A stretch of DNA of 12,781 bases from Octadecabacter sp. (GTDB lineage Bacteria > Pseudomonadota > Alphaproteobacteria > Rhodobacterales > Rhodobacteraceae), in NCBI GenBank assembly GCA_003533975.1, contig DQCL01000264.1:1-12781 (forward strand). The letters are read 5' to 3'. The notes beneath the pieces were generated by a model. That model was not told where the DNA came from, did no database searches, and saw only the letters and a list, made by a program, of their open reading frames with translations. Position 1 is the first letter of the stretch, and each line of letters begins with the position of its first letter. The translations under genes were made by a program, and so were the position numbers. This document shows positions 1 through 5,687 of this stretch, piece by piece.

Positions 1-2486
1 TTGGGCTCGATACGCCTGCTGCGACGGTTCATGTTTTGGAGCTACTGGCCGCGCAAGGGTATTCAACCACACCGCCAGTTGATGCCAAGGCATTGATGGA
101 CACGATGATGGCCGGCCCCACCAATTGGCTGACCGATCGCGCCGATCGTGCGGGTGGCGTCCAGATGGCGATGAAGGACTATCGTGCGTCCTATGACCAG
201 TTGCCCTGGGCCGTACGCGAACAGATTGAAGCGCGTTGGGGCACACCGGAAAGCGACCCGTTCGTCACAGTCGACAAAGCCGACGTCGGGTATTTTGCGC
301 TGTCGATCCATGAGTTCGGCAACGCCATCGTCGCGCTTCAACCTGCGCGGGGCTATAACATCGACCCGACAGACACCTACCATTCACCGGACTTGGTTCC
401 GCCTCACAACTACTTGGCATTCTACTTCTGGCTGCGCCACACTTGGGGTGCGGATGCGATTGTGCATATGGGCAAGCACGGAAACCTTGAATGGTTACCG
501 GGCAAAGCAACGGCGTTGAGTGAGACATGTTGGCCAGAAATCGTGCTGGGAACCACGCCGCATGTTTATCCGTTTATCGTCAATGACCCGGGTGAAGGGA
601 CGCAGGCGAAACGACGCGCGGCAGCCGTTATTATCGACCACCTAACACCACCATTGACCCGCGCCGAAAGCTACGGACCGCTTCGCGATCTCGAAGCGTT
701 GGTGGATGAATACTATGAAGCAGCGGGCGTTGACCCGCGCCGGATTGAGCTATTGCGCCGCGAAATCTTGTCGCTGTCGGATGTGACAGGCCTTGGGAAG
801 GATGCAGGGTTCAGTGGTGATGAAGATGGGGATTTGGCAAAGCTGGATGCCTACCTGTGCGAGCTGAAAGAGGCCCAGATTCGCGATGGCTTGCATGTGT
901 TCGGACAATCCCCTGACGGCACGTTAGAGCGGGATCTGGCGATTGCGCTGGCGCGTGTTCCGCGTGGCAACGGGGATGGGCGCGATGGATCGTTGTTACG
1001 CGCGCTGGCGGAGGATTTGGGGCTTGGATTTGACCCGCTGGACTGTGATTTGGCGGCGACAGCAGAGCAAAAGCCTGATGCTTTGGCAGCGTTGAGTGAA
1101 GAGACATGGCGCACGCTTGGTGACACAGTGGAGCGGTTGGAGCTGGTGTCGCAGGATATCCTGGACGGTAAGAGCGGAACGCTGGGTGAGAGATCGCAAG
1201 AGGTCGTAGAAGAAATTTTCGAAACCATTTTGCCTGTCGTGCGGGCCTGTGGACCGAACGAAGGGGCGGGTCTCCTCAGCGCCCTGAAAGGGCATTTCGT
1301 CGCCCCGGCGCCATCCGGCGCGCCGACCCGTGGACGGTTGGATGTGTTGCCAACGGGGGGAAATTTCTACTCCGTTGATGCCCGCGCTGTTCCGACTCCG
1401 ACCGCTTGGACACTTGGGTGGAAATCCGCGAACCTGTTGATTGAAAAGCACCTGCAAGACCACGGGGATTGGCCGCGTGCGATGCTTGTTACCGCGTGGG
1501 GCACGGCGAACATGCGCACTGGTGGCGATGATATTGCCCAAGCGATGGCGTTGATGGGGGTAAAGCCTAAATGGGACGCCGCGAACCGGCGTGTTACTGG
1601 GTTTGACGTCCTGCCTGAAGGCGTGCTTGGGCGACCACGGGTTGATGTGACGTTGCGGATCAGTGGTTTCTTTCGTGATGCGTTTCCACAGCTTATTGCC
1701 TTGTTTGATAGTGCAGCCAAAGCGGTTCAGGCGCTGGATGAAAGCGCGGATCAGAATCCGGCGGCGGCACGTGCCAGAGCGGGTGAAACGAGCGCCCGTG
1801 TTTATGGGAGCAAGCCCGGAGCGTATGGTGCAGGCTTGCAAGCGATGATTGATGAAAAGCTTTGGGGTAATCGCGATGACCTTGCGGATGCCTACCTTGA
1901 GTGGGGTGGGTATGCGTATGAGGCGGGCGCAGAGGGTGCGCGTGACCGAGAGGGTTTTGAGGCACGACTTGGTCAGGTCGAGGCAATTGTGCAGAACCAA
2001 GACAACCGCGAACACGACATCTTGGACAGTGATGACTACTACCAGTTTGAAGGTGGGGCGGCCGCGGCTGTGGCGCATTTGCAGGGGCAGGATCGCCCGA
2101 TCTATCACAACGACCATTCACGACCAGAACGTCCTGTTATCCGGACACTGGAAGATGAAATTGGCCGTGTTGTGCGTTCGCGCGTGGTGAACCCAAAGTG
2201 GATCGATGGTGTGAAGCGTCACGGCTACAAAGGGGCCTTTGAGATGGCGGCGACGGTGGACTACCTGTTTGCCTTTGCCGCGACGACGGGTGCTGTTCGC
2301 AATCACCACTTTGACCTCGTGGAAGAGGCGTATTTGGCGGATGATGAAACGCGGGAGTTTATCGCAGAGCACAACGCCCCTGCCCTGCTTGAGATTGCGC
2401 AACGGCTGCAGGAAGCCATAGATCGTGGTATGTGGACCCCCAAGAGTAATTCCGCACGGGCGCGGATCGCGGGGCTGTTGGAGTGA
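1..2486 (+). CDS. cobN: Cobaltochelatase subunit CobN (C-terminal part, 5' end outside window)
   Basis: Large subunit of the aerobic, ATP-dependent cobaltochelatase (CobNST), which inserts Co(II) into hydrogenobyrinic acid a,c-diamide in the cytoplasm. The frame is open to the left edge (first full codon at 3), so about 827 residues are present; full CobN proteins are about 1,250, hence roughly the last two thirds. Family landmarks visible are the HGNLEWLPGK block (about 478-507), the NDPGEGTQAKRR block followed by a DHLTPPLTRAE stretch (about 582-669), GGNFYSVDAR (about 1356-1386), a YGSKPGAYGAG block (about 1801-1833), and the C-terminal block NPKWIDGVKRHGYKGAFEMA (about 2191-2250). The C-terminus ends where the family normally ends, in SNSARARIAGLLE. 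The TTG at 36 is an internal Leu codon, not the start. No frameshift is seen. cobO lies 1.8 kb downstream. Identification is by family recognition. Confidence 0.96.
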   Translation, partial: GLDTPAATVHVLELLAAQGYSTTPPVDAKALMDTMMAGPTNWLTDRADRAGGVQMAMKDYRASYDQLPWAVREQIEARWGTPESDPFVTVDKADVGYFALSIHEFGNAIVALQPARGYNIDPTDTYHSPDLVPPHNYLAFYFWLRHTWGADAIVHMGKHGNLEWLPGKATALSETCWPEIVLGTTPHVYPFIVNDPGEGTQAKRRAAAVIIDHLTPPLTRAESYGPLRDLEALVDEYYEAAGVDPRRIELLRREILSLSDVTGLGKDAGFSGDEDGDLAKLDAYLCELKEAQIRDGLHVFGQSPDGTLERDLAIALARVPRGNGDGRDGSLLRALAEDLGLGFDPLDCDLAATAEQKPDALAALSEETWRTLGDTVERLELVSQDILDGKSGTLGERSQEVVEEIFETILPVVRACGPNEGAGLLSALKGHFVAPAPSGAPTRGRLDVLPTGGNFYSVDARAVPTPTAWTLGWKSANLLIEKHLQDHGDWPRAMLVTAWGTANMRTGGDDIAQAMALMGVKPKWDAANRRVTGFDVLPEGVLGRPRVDVTLRISGFFRDAFPQLIALFDSAAKAVQALDESADQNPAAARARAGETSARVYGSKPGAYGAGLQAMIDEKLWGNRDDLADAYLEWGGYAYEAGAEGARDREGFEARLGQVEAIVQNQDNREHDILDSDDYYQFEGGAAAAVAHLQGQDRPIYHNDHSRPERPVIRTLEDEIGRVVRSRVVNPKWIDGVKRHGYKGAFEMAATVDYLFAFAATTGAVRNHHFDLVEEAYLADDETREFIAEHNAPALLEIAQRLQEAIDRGMWTPKSNSARARIAGLLE

Positions 2487-2695
2487 AGACGGGTCGGTGT
2501 TTGTGCCGCGCTTTTGGATGATTTGCCAAAAAACGAAGGTACGATTGCCGAGTTGGAAGGCGAAGGACACGATCAACAAGTTCCGTGGGTGCCACGAACC
2601 TTGTACACAAAATTGAACTGACCAAACGAGCGTTGATCGGCCCTTCTAGGACTTAGAGTGCCTGTTTGCGTCGCAGAAGTTTAGGGGGAAAAATA

Positions 2696-2726
2696 AGTGA
2701 TTTCAAACACTAGCGTGACAATCACT
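2696..2726. repeat. Inverted repeat AGTGATT-N17-AATCACT
   Basis: Two perfect 7-base arms (2696-2702 and 2720-2726) flank a 17-base spacer that itself contains CAC-tagc-GTG (2708-2717). It lies in the cobN/TsoY gap about 200 bases upstream of the FNR site. It could be an operator for an unknown regulator or a weak RNA hairpin. There is no following T-run, so it is not an intrinsic terminator. It could be chance. Confidence 0.35.
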
Positions 2727-2927
2727 GCGTGTGGGTGGGTGTTGAAGCTCGCGCCGGTTGCGCCGCATTTCTAGGTACACCGCATTCCTTAACGACCCCG
2801 TTGGCATTGGTCTTTGGAAAATCGAGCGCGAAGGCGGCACGAGTTCTTTACCGATATTCTTTGCCTATCGTCGCAGCGCACGCGACGTATGAGAGCCCCA
2901 GTTTGGCCTAAAAAACATATTCAAGTT

Positions 2928-2941
2928 TTGATATATGTCAA
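2928..2941 (+). promoter_or_regulatory. FNR/FnrL-type operator, likely class II promoter of the TsoY-like gene
   Basis: The sequence TTGAT-ATAT-GTCAA is a near-perfect dyad matching the FNR/CRP-superfamily consensus TTGAT-N4-ATCAA, with one G in place of A in the right half. Its centre is at 2934.5. A TAAAGA hexamer at 2963-2968 is placed as a -10 element for a start near 2976, which puts the operator centre near -41.5, the class II activator position. No good -35 is needed in that arrangement. In Rhodobacterales FnrL and the NO-responsive Dnr/NnrR proteins share this half-site, so oxygen and NO control cannot be separated by sequence alone. Confidence 0.72.
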
Positions 2942-2999
2942 AGTAGTGGCCCCAAAACCTGATAAAGATGAGGCACTGATATATTAAGGGACCAATCCA

Positions 3000-4211
3000 A
3001 TGACACCGCTTTCAAGACCTGCGGACACTTATTCTCCGCTCTATTTTCTCGCCTCCCTTGGCGCGGGTGGCCTGTCCATCACGTTCTTTATGTACCTGAT
3101 GTTCTGGGTTCCGCACCCCAACGCACCGGTGCCGGTCTTCGAAGACATCACCGCGACATTCGCTGGTGGTACTGTGGCTATGAAGGCTGCAATTGCCATC
3201 GCCATGACGGGTATCGCTGGCATGATCCTCCTGAACCTCAAAACGCTGGTTTGGAATTTCTCTGCCCTCGCTCAATATTCCAAGACACCTGCCTACGAAA
3301 AGCTGGTCAATTCAAACGGTGAAACGCAACTGCTGGCCATGCCATTGGCAACAGCGATGACAGTGAACGGGTTGTTCATTGGCGGACTTGTTTTTGTGCC
3401 GGGCCTGTGGAGCGTGGTTGAGTATTTGTTCCCAGCCGCACTTGTGACGTTCGCAATAATCGGCGTCATTGCTTTCCGCCTTATCGGTCGTTTCTTGGGC
3501 CGCGTATTGTCTGAAGGTGGCGTGTTTGACGTAACCGCCAACAACTCCTTCGCGCAGTTACTTCCTGCTTTCGCGCTTTCAATGATTGCTGTCGGCCTTG
3601 CGGCCCCTGCCGCGATGAGCACGGTTCCACTGACCGTTGGTGTCTCGCTTGTTCTGTCGATCTTTGTTGGCACGATTGCTGGCCTTTATGCGTTGGTCGC
3701 GGCGATTGTTGCTTTCAACTCGATGCTGCACCACGGCACCGCAAAGGAAAGCGCGCCGACGTTGATGGTTGTTGTTCCGATCCTCACGGTCCTCGGCATC
3801 ATGATGATCCGTCAGGACCACGCGTTGCACACCACGTTTGACGGGCATTCTGATAAGGCTGCAAACCTTTTGCTGACGACAACCATTCTGTCGGTCCAAG
3901 CTGCGTTCACCGCCCTTGGGGTTCTGGTTCTGCGTCGTCAGAAATACGCGGACGCTTTCCTGCGTGGTGATGGGAACTCGCCAGGTGCGTATGCCTTGGT
4001 TTGCCCAGGTGTCGCGCTATCCGTGATGACACAGTTCTGGATCAACAAAGGGCTGGTCGCTGCAGGCATAATCGCCAAATTCGGCATCGCATACTGGGCA
4101 CTGACTGCCGTTGCGATCGGTTTCCAAGTTGCAATGATCCTTTTGGTTTTGCACCTGAACCGCCGTCACTTTGGCAAGCCCGCAACTGGGCACGCAATTG
4201 CGGCAGAGTAA
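3000..4211 (+). CDS. tsoY: TsoY family membrane protein (Cys form of a (seleno)protein family)
   Basis: Polytopic inner-membrane protein of 403 residues with about ten hydrophobic segments, roughly at residues 14-37, 60-80, 111-134, 143-163, 186-206, 210-241, 254-271, 288-311, 330-347 and 351-385. The N-terminal YFLASLGAGGLSITFFMYLM and the YALVCPGVAL block are what I recognise as TsoY. The overall shape also resembles TDT/SLAC1-type transporters. From memory, some TsoY members carry selenocysteine; here the only cysteine of the whole protein is Cys335, in the VCPG context, and I take it to be the position occupied by Sec elsewhere. Function is unknown. The ATG at 3000 is preceded by AAGGG at 2986-2990 (9-base spacing). 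An FNR-type operator lies 59 bases upstream of the ATG, and a strong terminator follows 28 bases after the stop, so it is probably a single-gene unit induced at low oxygen or by NO. Confidence 0.72.
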   Translation: MTPLSRPADTYSPLYFLASLGAGGLSITFFMYLMFWVPHPNAPVPVFEDITATFAGGTVAMKAAIAIAMTGIAGMILLNLKTLVWNFSALAQYSKTPAYEKLVNSNGETQLLAMPLATAMTVNGLFIGGLVFVPGLWSVVEYLFPAALVTFAIIGVIAFRLIGRFLGRVLSEGGVFDVTANNSFAQLLPAFALSMIAVGLAAPAAMSTVPLTVGVSLVLSIFVGTIAGLYALVAAIVAFNSMLHHGTAKESAPTLMVVVPILTVLGIMMIRQDHALHTTFDGHSDKAANLLLTTTILSVQAAFTALGVLVLRRQKYADAFLRGDGNSPGAYALVCPGVALSVMTQFWINKGLVAAGIIAKFGIAYWALTAVAIGFQVAMILLVLHLNRRHFGKPATGHAIAAE

Positions 4212-4228
4212 CCCTCCCCATTCTGCCG
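4201..4228 (+). repeat. Inverted repeat spanning the stop codon of the TsoY-like gene
   Basis: CGGCAGA (4201-4207) and TCTGCCG (4222-4228) are perfect complements. They are extended by one G-T pair around a 12-base loop that contains the TAA stop at 4209-4211. It stands immediately before the terminator hairpin. It may protect the mRNA 3' end or be fortuitous; there is no T-run after it. Confidence 0.35.
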
Positions 4229-4239
4229 TATGACTGGAA

Positions 4240-4266
4240 GGGCTACCCACATCGGGTGGCCCTTTT
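4240..4266 (+). terminator. Rho-independent terminator after the TsoY-like gene
   Basis: GGGCTACCC (4240-4248), loop ACATC, GGGTGGCCC (4254-4262) form a 9-bp stem with one G-T pair, followed by TTTT (4263-4266). The stem can extend by two A-T pairs into the T-run (4238-4239 with 4263-4264). It isolates the TsoY-like gene from cobO, so cobO needs a promoter within 4267-4325 or read-through. Confidence 0.85.
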
Positions 4267-4313
4267 CGCTTGGCAAGAAGGCTTCTCTGACGCACTCTGG
4301 CATTCGCACAATT

Positions 4314-4318
4314 GGGAG
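4314..4318 (+). promoter_or_regulatory. Ribosome binding site fixing the cobO start
   Basis: GGGAG, seven bases before the ATG at 4326. The same frame is open back to an ATG at 4230, but that one lies inside the terminator region and encodes residues unlike CobO, so 4326 is the start. Confidence 0.75.
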
Positions 4319-4325
4319 CCTTGAA

Positions 4326-4934
4326 ATGAGTGAAGATGCTGACCGCCACGCGATGAAAATGGCCAAGAAGAAGGCCGCGCGCGATAAGATCATGGCGACC
4401 AAGACCGACAAGAAAGGTCTGATCATGGTGCACACTGGCAAGGGCAAGGGGAAGTCCTCGGCCGCGTTCGGGATGATCTTTCGCCACATCGCGCATGGGA
4501 TGCCCTGCGCCGTTGTGCAGTTCATCAAAGGCGGGATGAGCACGGGCGAGCGTGATTTGATCCTGTCCAAGTTCAAAGATGAATGCGCCTTCCACACGAT
4601 GGGCGAGGGGTTCACATGGGAAACCCAAGACAAGACCCGCGACACCGAGATGGCGATGGCCGCATGGGAGAAGGCTAAAGAGCTGATCCGTGACCCGAAG
4701 AATTCGATGGTTCTGCTGGATGAGATCAACATCGCGATCCGGTATGATTATGTCCCGATTGCGGATGTGGTTGAGTTCCTCGTCGAAGAAAAGCCGGAGA
4801 TGACGCATGTGGTGTTAACAGGGCGCAACGCCCATGCGGACCTGATCGAGATTGCCGATTTGGTGACCGAGATGGAGCTGGTGAAGCATCCATTCCGGTC
4901 TGGTGTTAAGGCACAGATCGGCGTTGAGTTTTAA
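4326..4934 (+). CDS. cobO: Cob(I)yrinic acid a,c-diamide adenosyltransferase
   Basis: CobO/BtuR/CobA-type corrinoid adenosyltransferase. It transfers the 5'-deoxyadenosyl group from ATP to cob(I)yrinate a,c-diamide or salvaged cobalamin, forming the Co-C bond. The 202-residue length is typical. A basic N-terminal helix (residues 10-30, Lys-rich) precedes the P-loop TGKGKGKSS (about 37-45), which replaces the common GNGKGKTT form. Next comes VQFIKGGMSTGE, and a Walker-B-like VLLDEINIAI near residue 140. The C-terminal part VVLTGRNAHADLIEIADLV and the terminal PFRSGVKAQIGVEF are family-typical. The stop TAA overlaps the next ATG by one base (TAATG), so the following Lin0512-family gene is probably translated by re-initiation. 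Confidence 0.95.
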   Translation: MSEDADRHAMKMAKKKAARDKIMATKTDKKGLIMVHTGKGKGKSSAAFGMIFRHIAHGMPCAVVQFIKGGMSTGERDLILSKFKDECAFHTMGEGFTWETQDKTRDTEMAMAAWEKAKELIRDPKNSMVLLDEINIAIRYDYVPIADVVEFLVEEKPEMTHVVLTGRNAHADLIEIADLVTEMELVKHPFRSGVKAQIGVEF

Positions 4935-5272
4935 TGGCCACACGTCTTCTTACAGAGTTCGGAATGGGCACATCCCTGCGCCGCCAAGATTACACACAGG
5001 CGGCGCGGCGGGCGTTGCAGGATGCGCTTTGGCATAACTCTATCAATCTCGCAGAGCTTTATGGCAAAGACAAAGAAGACATGCAGATCACGGTTGAGAT
5101 CGGGGTGCAGCGGCCCGACCAAATCGACACCGACGCCTTGCGCGATATTTTTCCTTATGGGCAGCTGACATTTAGTGTTGTTGAGGGTGGGCTTGATGTG
5201 CCGCGACCTGACGGGTTGCCGACGGTGATTGCGAATGTCGCGCTGTCGGTCGCACTGGAGTTGGGCACATGA
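4934..5272 (+). CDS. Lin0512 family protein, copy 1 (degenerate motif)
   Basis: A 112-residue protein of the Lin0512 family (TIGR02058), whose function is unknown. The family hallmark is a GxGxDxHG motif near the N-terminus. Here the corresponding stretch is GMGTSLRRQDYTQAA (residues 10-24), so the Asp, His and last Gly are replaced by Ser, Arg and Arg, while the following QD and helix are kept. The rest keeps the family pattern: an amphipathic helix to about residue 36, a strand ITVEIGVQRPDQID, FPYG (near 77), VVEGGLDVPRP and a final alternating strand/helix. The ATG shares its A with the cobO stop and the stop overlaps the next gene by four bases (ATGA), so it is an obligate operon member. 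The likely role is structural partner to copy 2, by inference. Confidence 0.85.
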   Translation: MATRLLTEFGMGTSLRRQDYTQAARRALQDALWHNSINLAELYGKDKEDMQITVEIGVQRPDQIDTDALRDIFPYGQLTFSVVEGGLDVPRPDGLPTVIANVALSVALELGT

Positions 5273-5625
5273 CGGATCCCAAAGCAGAACAACGGTTCAT
5301 CATCGAAATGGGCATGGGAAATGACCTGTACGGGCAGGACTACACCAAGGCCGCCGCCCGCGCGATTGAAGACGCTTTGCGCCATTCCTCCCTTCCATTG
5401 TTTGAGGCCACGGGGCTCAGTCATGATGCCATGCGTGTGCAGGTGACTGTTGGTGTGCAAGACCCTGATGCGGTGGATTGTGCGGCGTTGGTTGGCAACC
5501 TCCCAAGGGGGCGTGCAACTGTGCAGGCCGTTAAGGGTGGGTTGAACGTGACCAACCCTGACAATGGCAACGTTATAGTGATTGCTTCCGCTGCGGTTGA
5601 GGCGTTCTTGCCGCCGCAAGGTTAG
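5269..5625 (+). CDS. Lin0512 family protein, copy 2
   Basis: A 118-residue paralogue of the preceding gene. Its N-terminal motif is GMGNDLYGQDYTKAA (residues 15-29), keeping the Asp and second Gly of GxGxDxHG but with Tyr in place of His. The rest aligns segment by segment with copy 1: ARAIEDALRHSSLPLFEATG, then VQVTVGVQDPDAVD, LPRGRATVQAVKGGLNV and a C-terminal VIVIASAAVEAF. Family members elsewhere are usually single genes; a tandem pair in which only one copy keeps most of the motif suggests a heteromer. The gene starts in the ATGA overlap with copy 1. A small CTTGC/GCAAG hairpin (5607-5620) sits before the stop, but no T-run follows. Function unknown; context points to corrinoid or cobalt metabolism. 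Confidence 0.87.
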   Translation: MTDPKAEQRFIIEMGMGNDLYGQDYTKAAARAIEDALRHSSLPLFEATGLSHDAMRVQVTVGVQDPDAVDCAALVGNLPRGRATVQAVKGGLNVTNPDNGNVIVIASAAVEAFLPPQG

Positions 5626-5674
5626 GCATTCACAACGCTTGGCAGACGCAGATCAGTGTGACAGGGTTTCTTCA

Positions 5675-5680
5675 AAGGAG
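5675..5680 (+). promoter_or_regulatory. Ribosome binding site fixing the aminotransferase start
   Basis: A consensus-quality AAGGAG lies seven bases before the ATG at 5688. An in-frame GTG at 5658 would add ten residues but has no such site, so 5688 is preferred. Confidence 0.85.
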
Positions 5681-5687
5681 TCCTTTT

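Larger units (their letters stand above)
2487..2999. other. 513-base intergenic region, no convincing gene
   Basis: This gap separates cobN from the TsoY-like gene. It contains no ORF with a credible ribosome site plus family signature. I see a weak TTTTGG/CCAAAA inverted repeat at 2512-2531, a 7-bp inverted repeat at 2696-2726, and the FNR-type operator at 2928-2941. No cobalamin-riboswitch B12 box was recognised. Two stretches translate into protein-like peptides. One is the in-frame continuation after the cobN TGA, to a stop near 2616. The other is a 44-codon frame 2758-2892 that opens only with TTG and has no clear Shine-Dalgarno site. Either could be gene debris or chance. The last 90 bases before 3000 are clearly A+T-richer than the surroundings, as expected for a promoter. 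Confidence 0.6.

Noticed and set aside
996..2117. 373-codon minus-strand frame inside cobN
   Set aside because: It lies opposite conserved CobN coding sequence, has no recognisable family motifs and shows the composition of an antisense shadow.
2512..2531. TTTTGG/CCAAAA inverted repeat as cobN terminator
   Set aside because: Six weak base pairs and no T-run on the coding strand after the stem.
2487..2618. Possible selenocysteine or read-through at the cobN TGA, because the frame continues 43 codons
   Set aside because: CobN homologues end at the same place, there is no evident SECIS-like hairpin just after the TGA, and a 43-codon open stretch is common by chance.
2729..2911. 60-codon plus-strand frame in the cobN/TsoY gap
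   Set aside because: No ribosome site, no family resemblance, and composition consistent with non-coding DNA.
2487..2999. Cobalamin riboswitch in the gap of a B12 locus
   Set aside because: No B12-box-like sequence or matching stem arrangement was found by eye; a covariance-model search would settle it.
4276..4298. TTGGCA (4270-4275) with a downstream hexamer as a cobO sigma-70 promoter
   Set aside because: The hexamer at 17-base spacing (CACTCT) is a poor -10, so I did not call it, although some promoter is expected here after the terminator.
4230..4325. Longer cobO starting at ATG 4230
   Set aside because: It would run through the terminator hairpin and add residues unlike CobO. The ATG at 4326 has GGGAG at good spacing.
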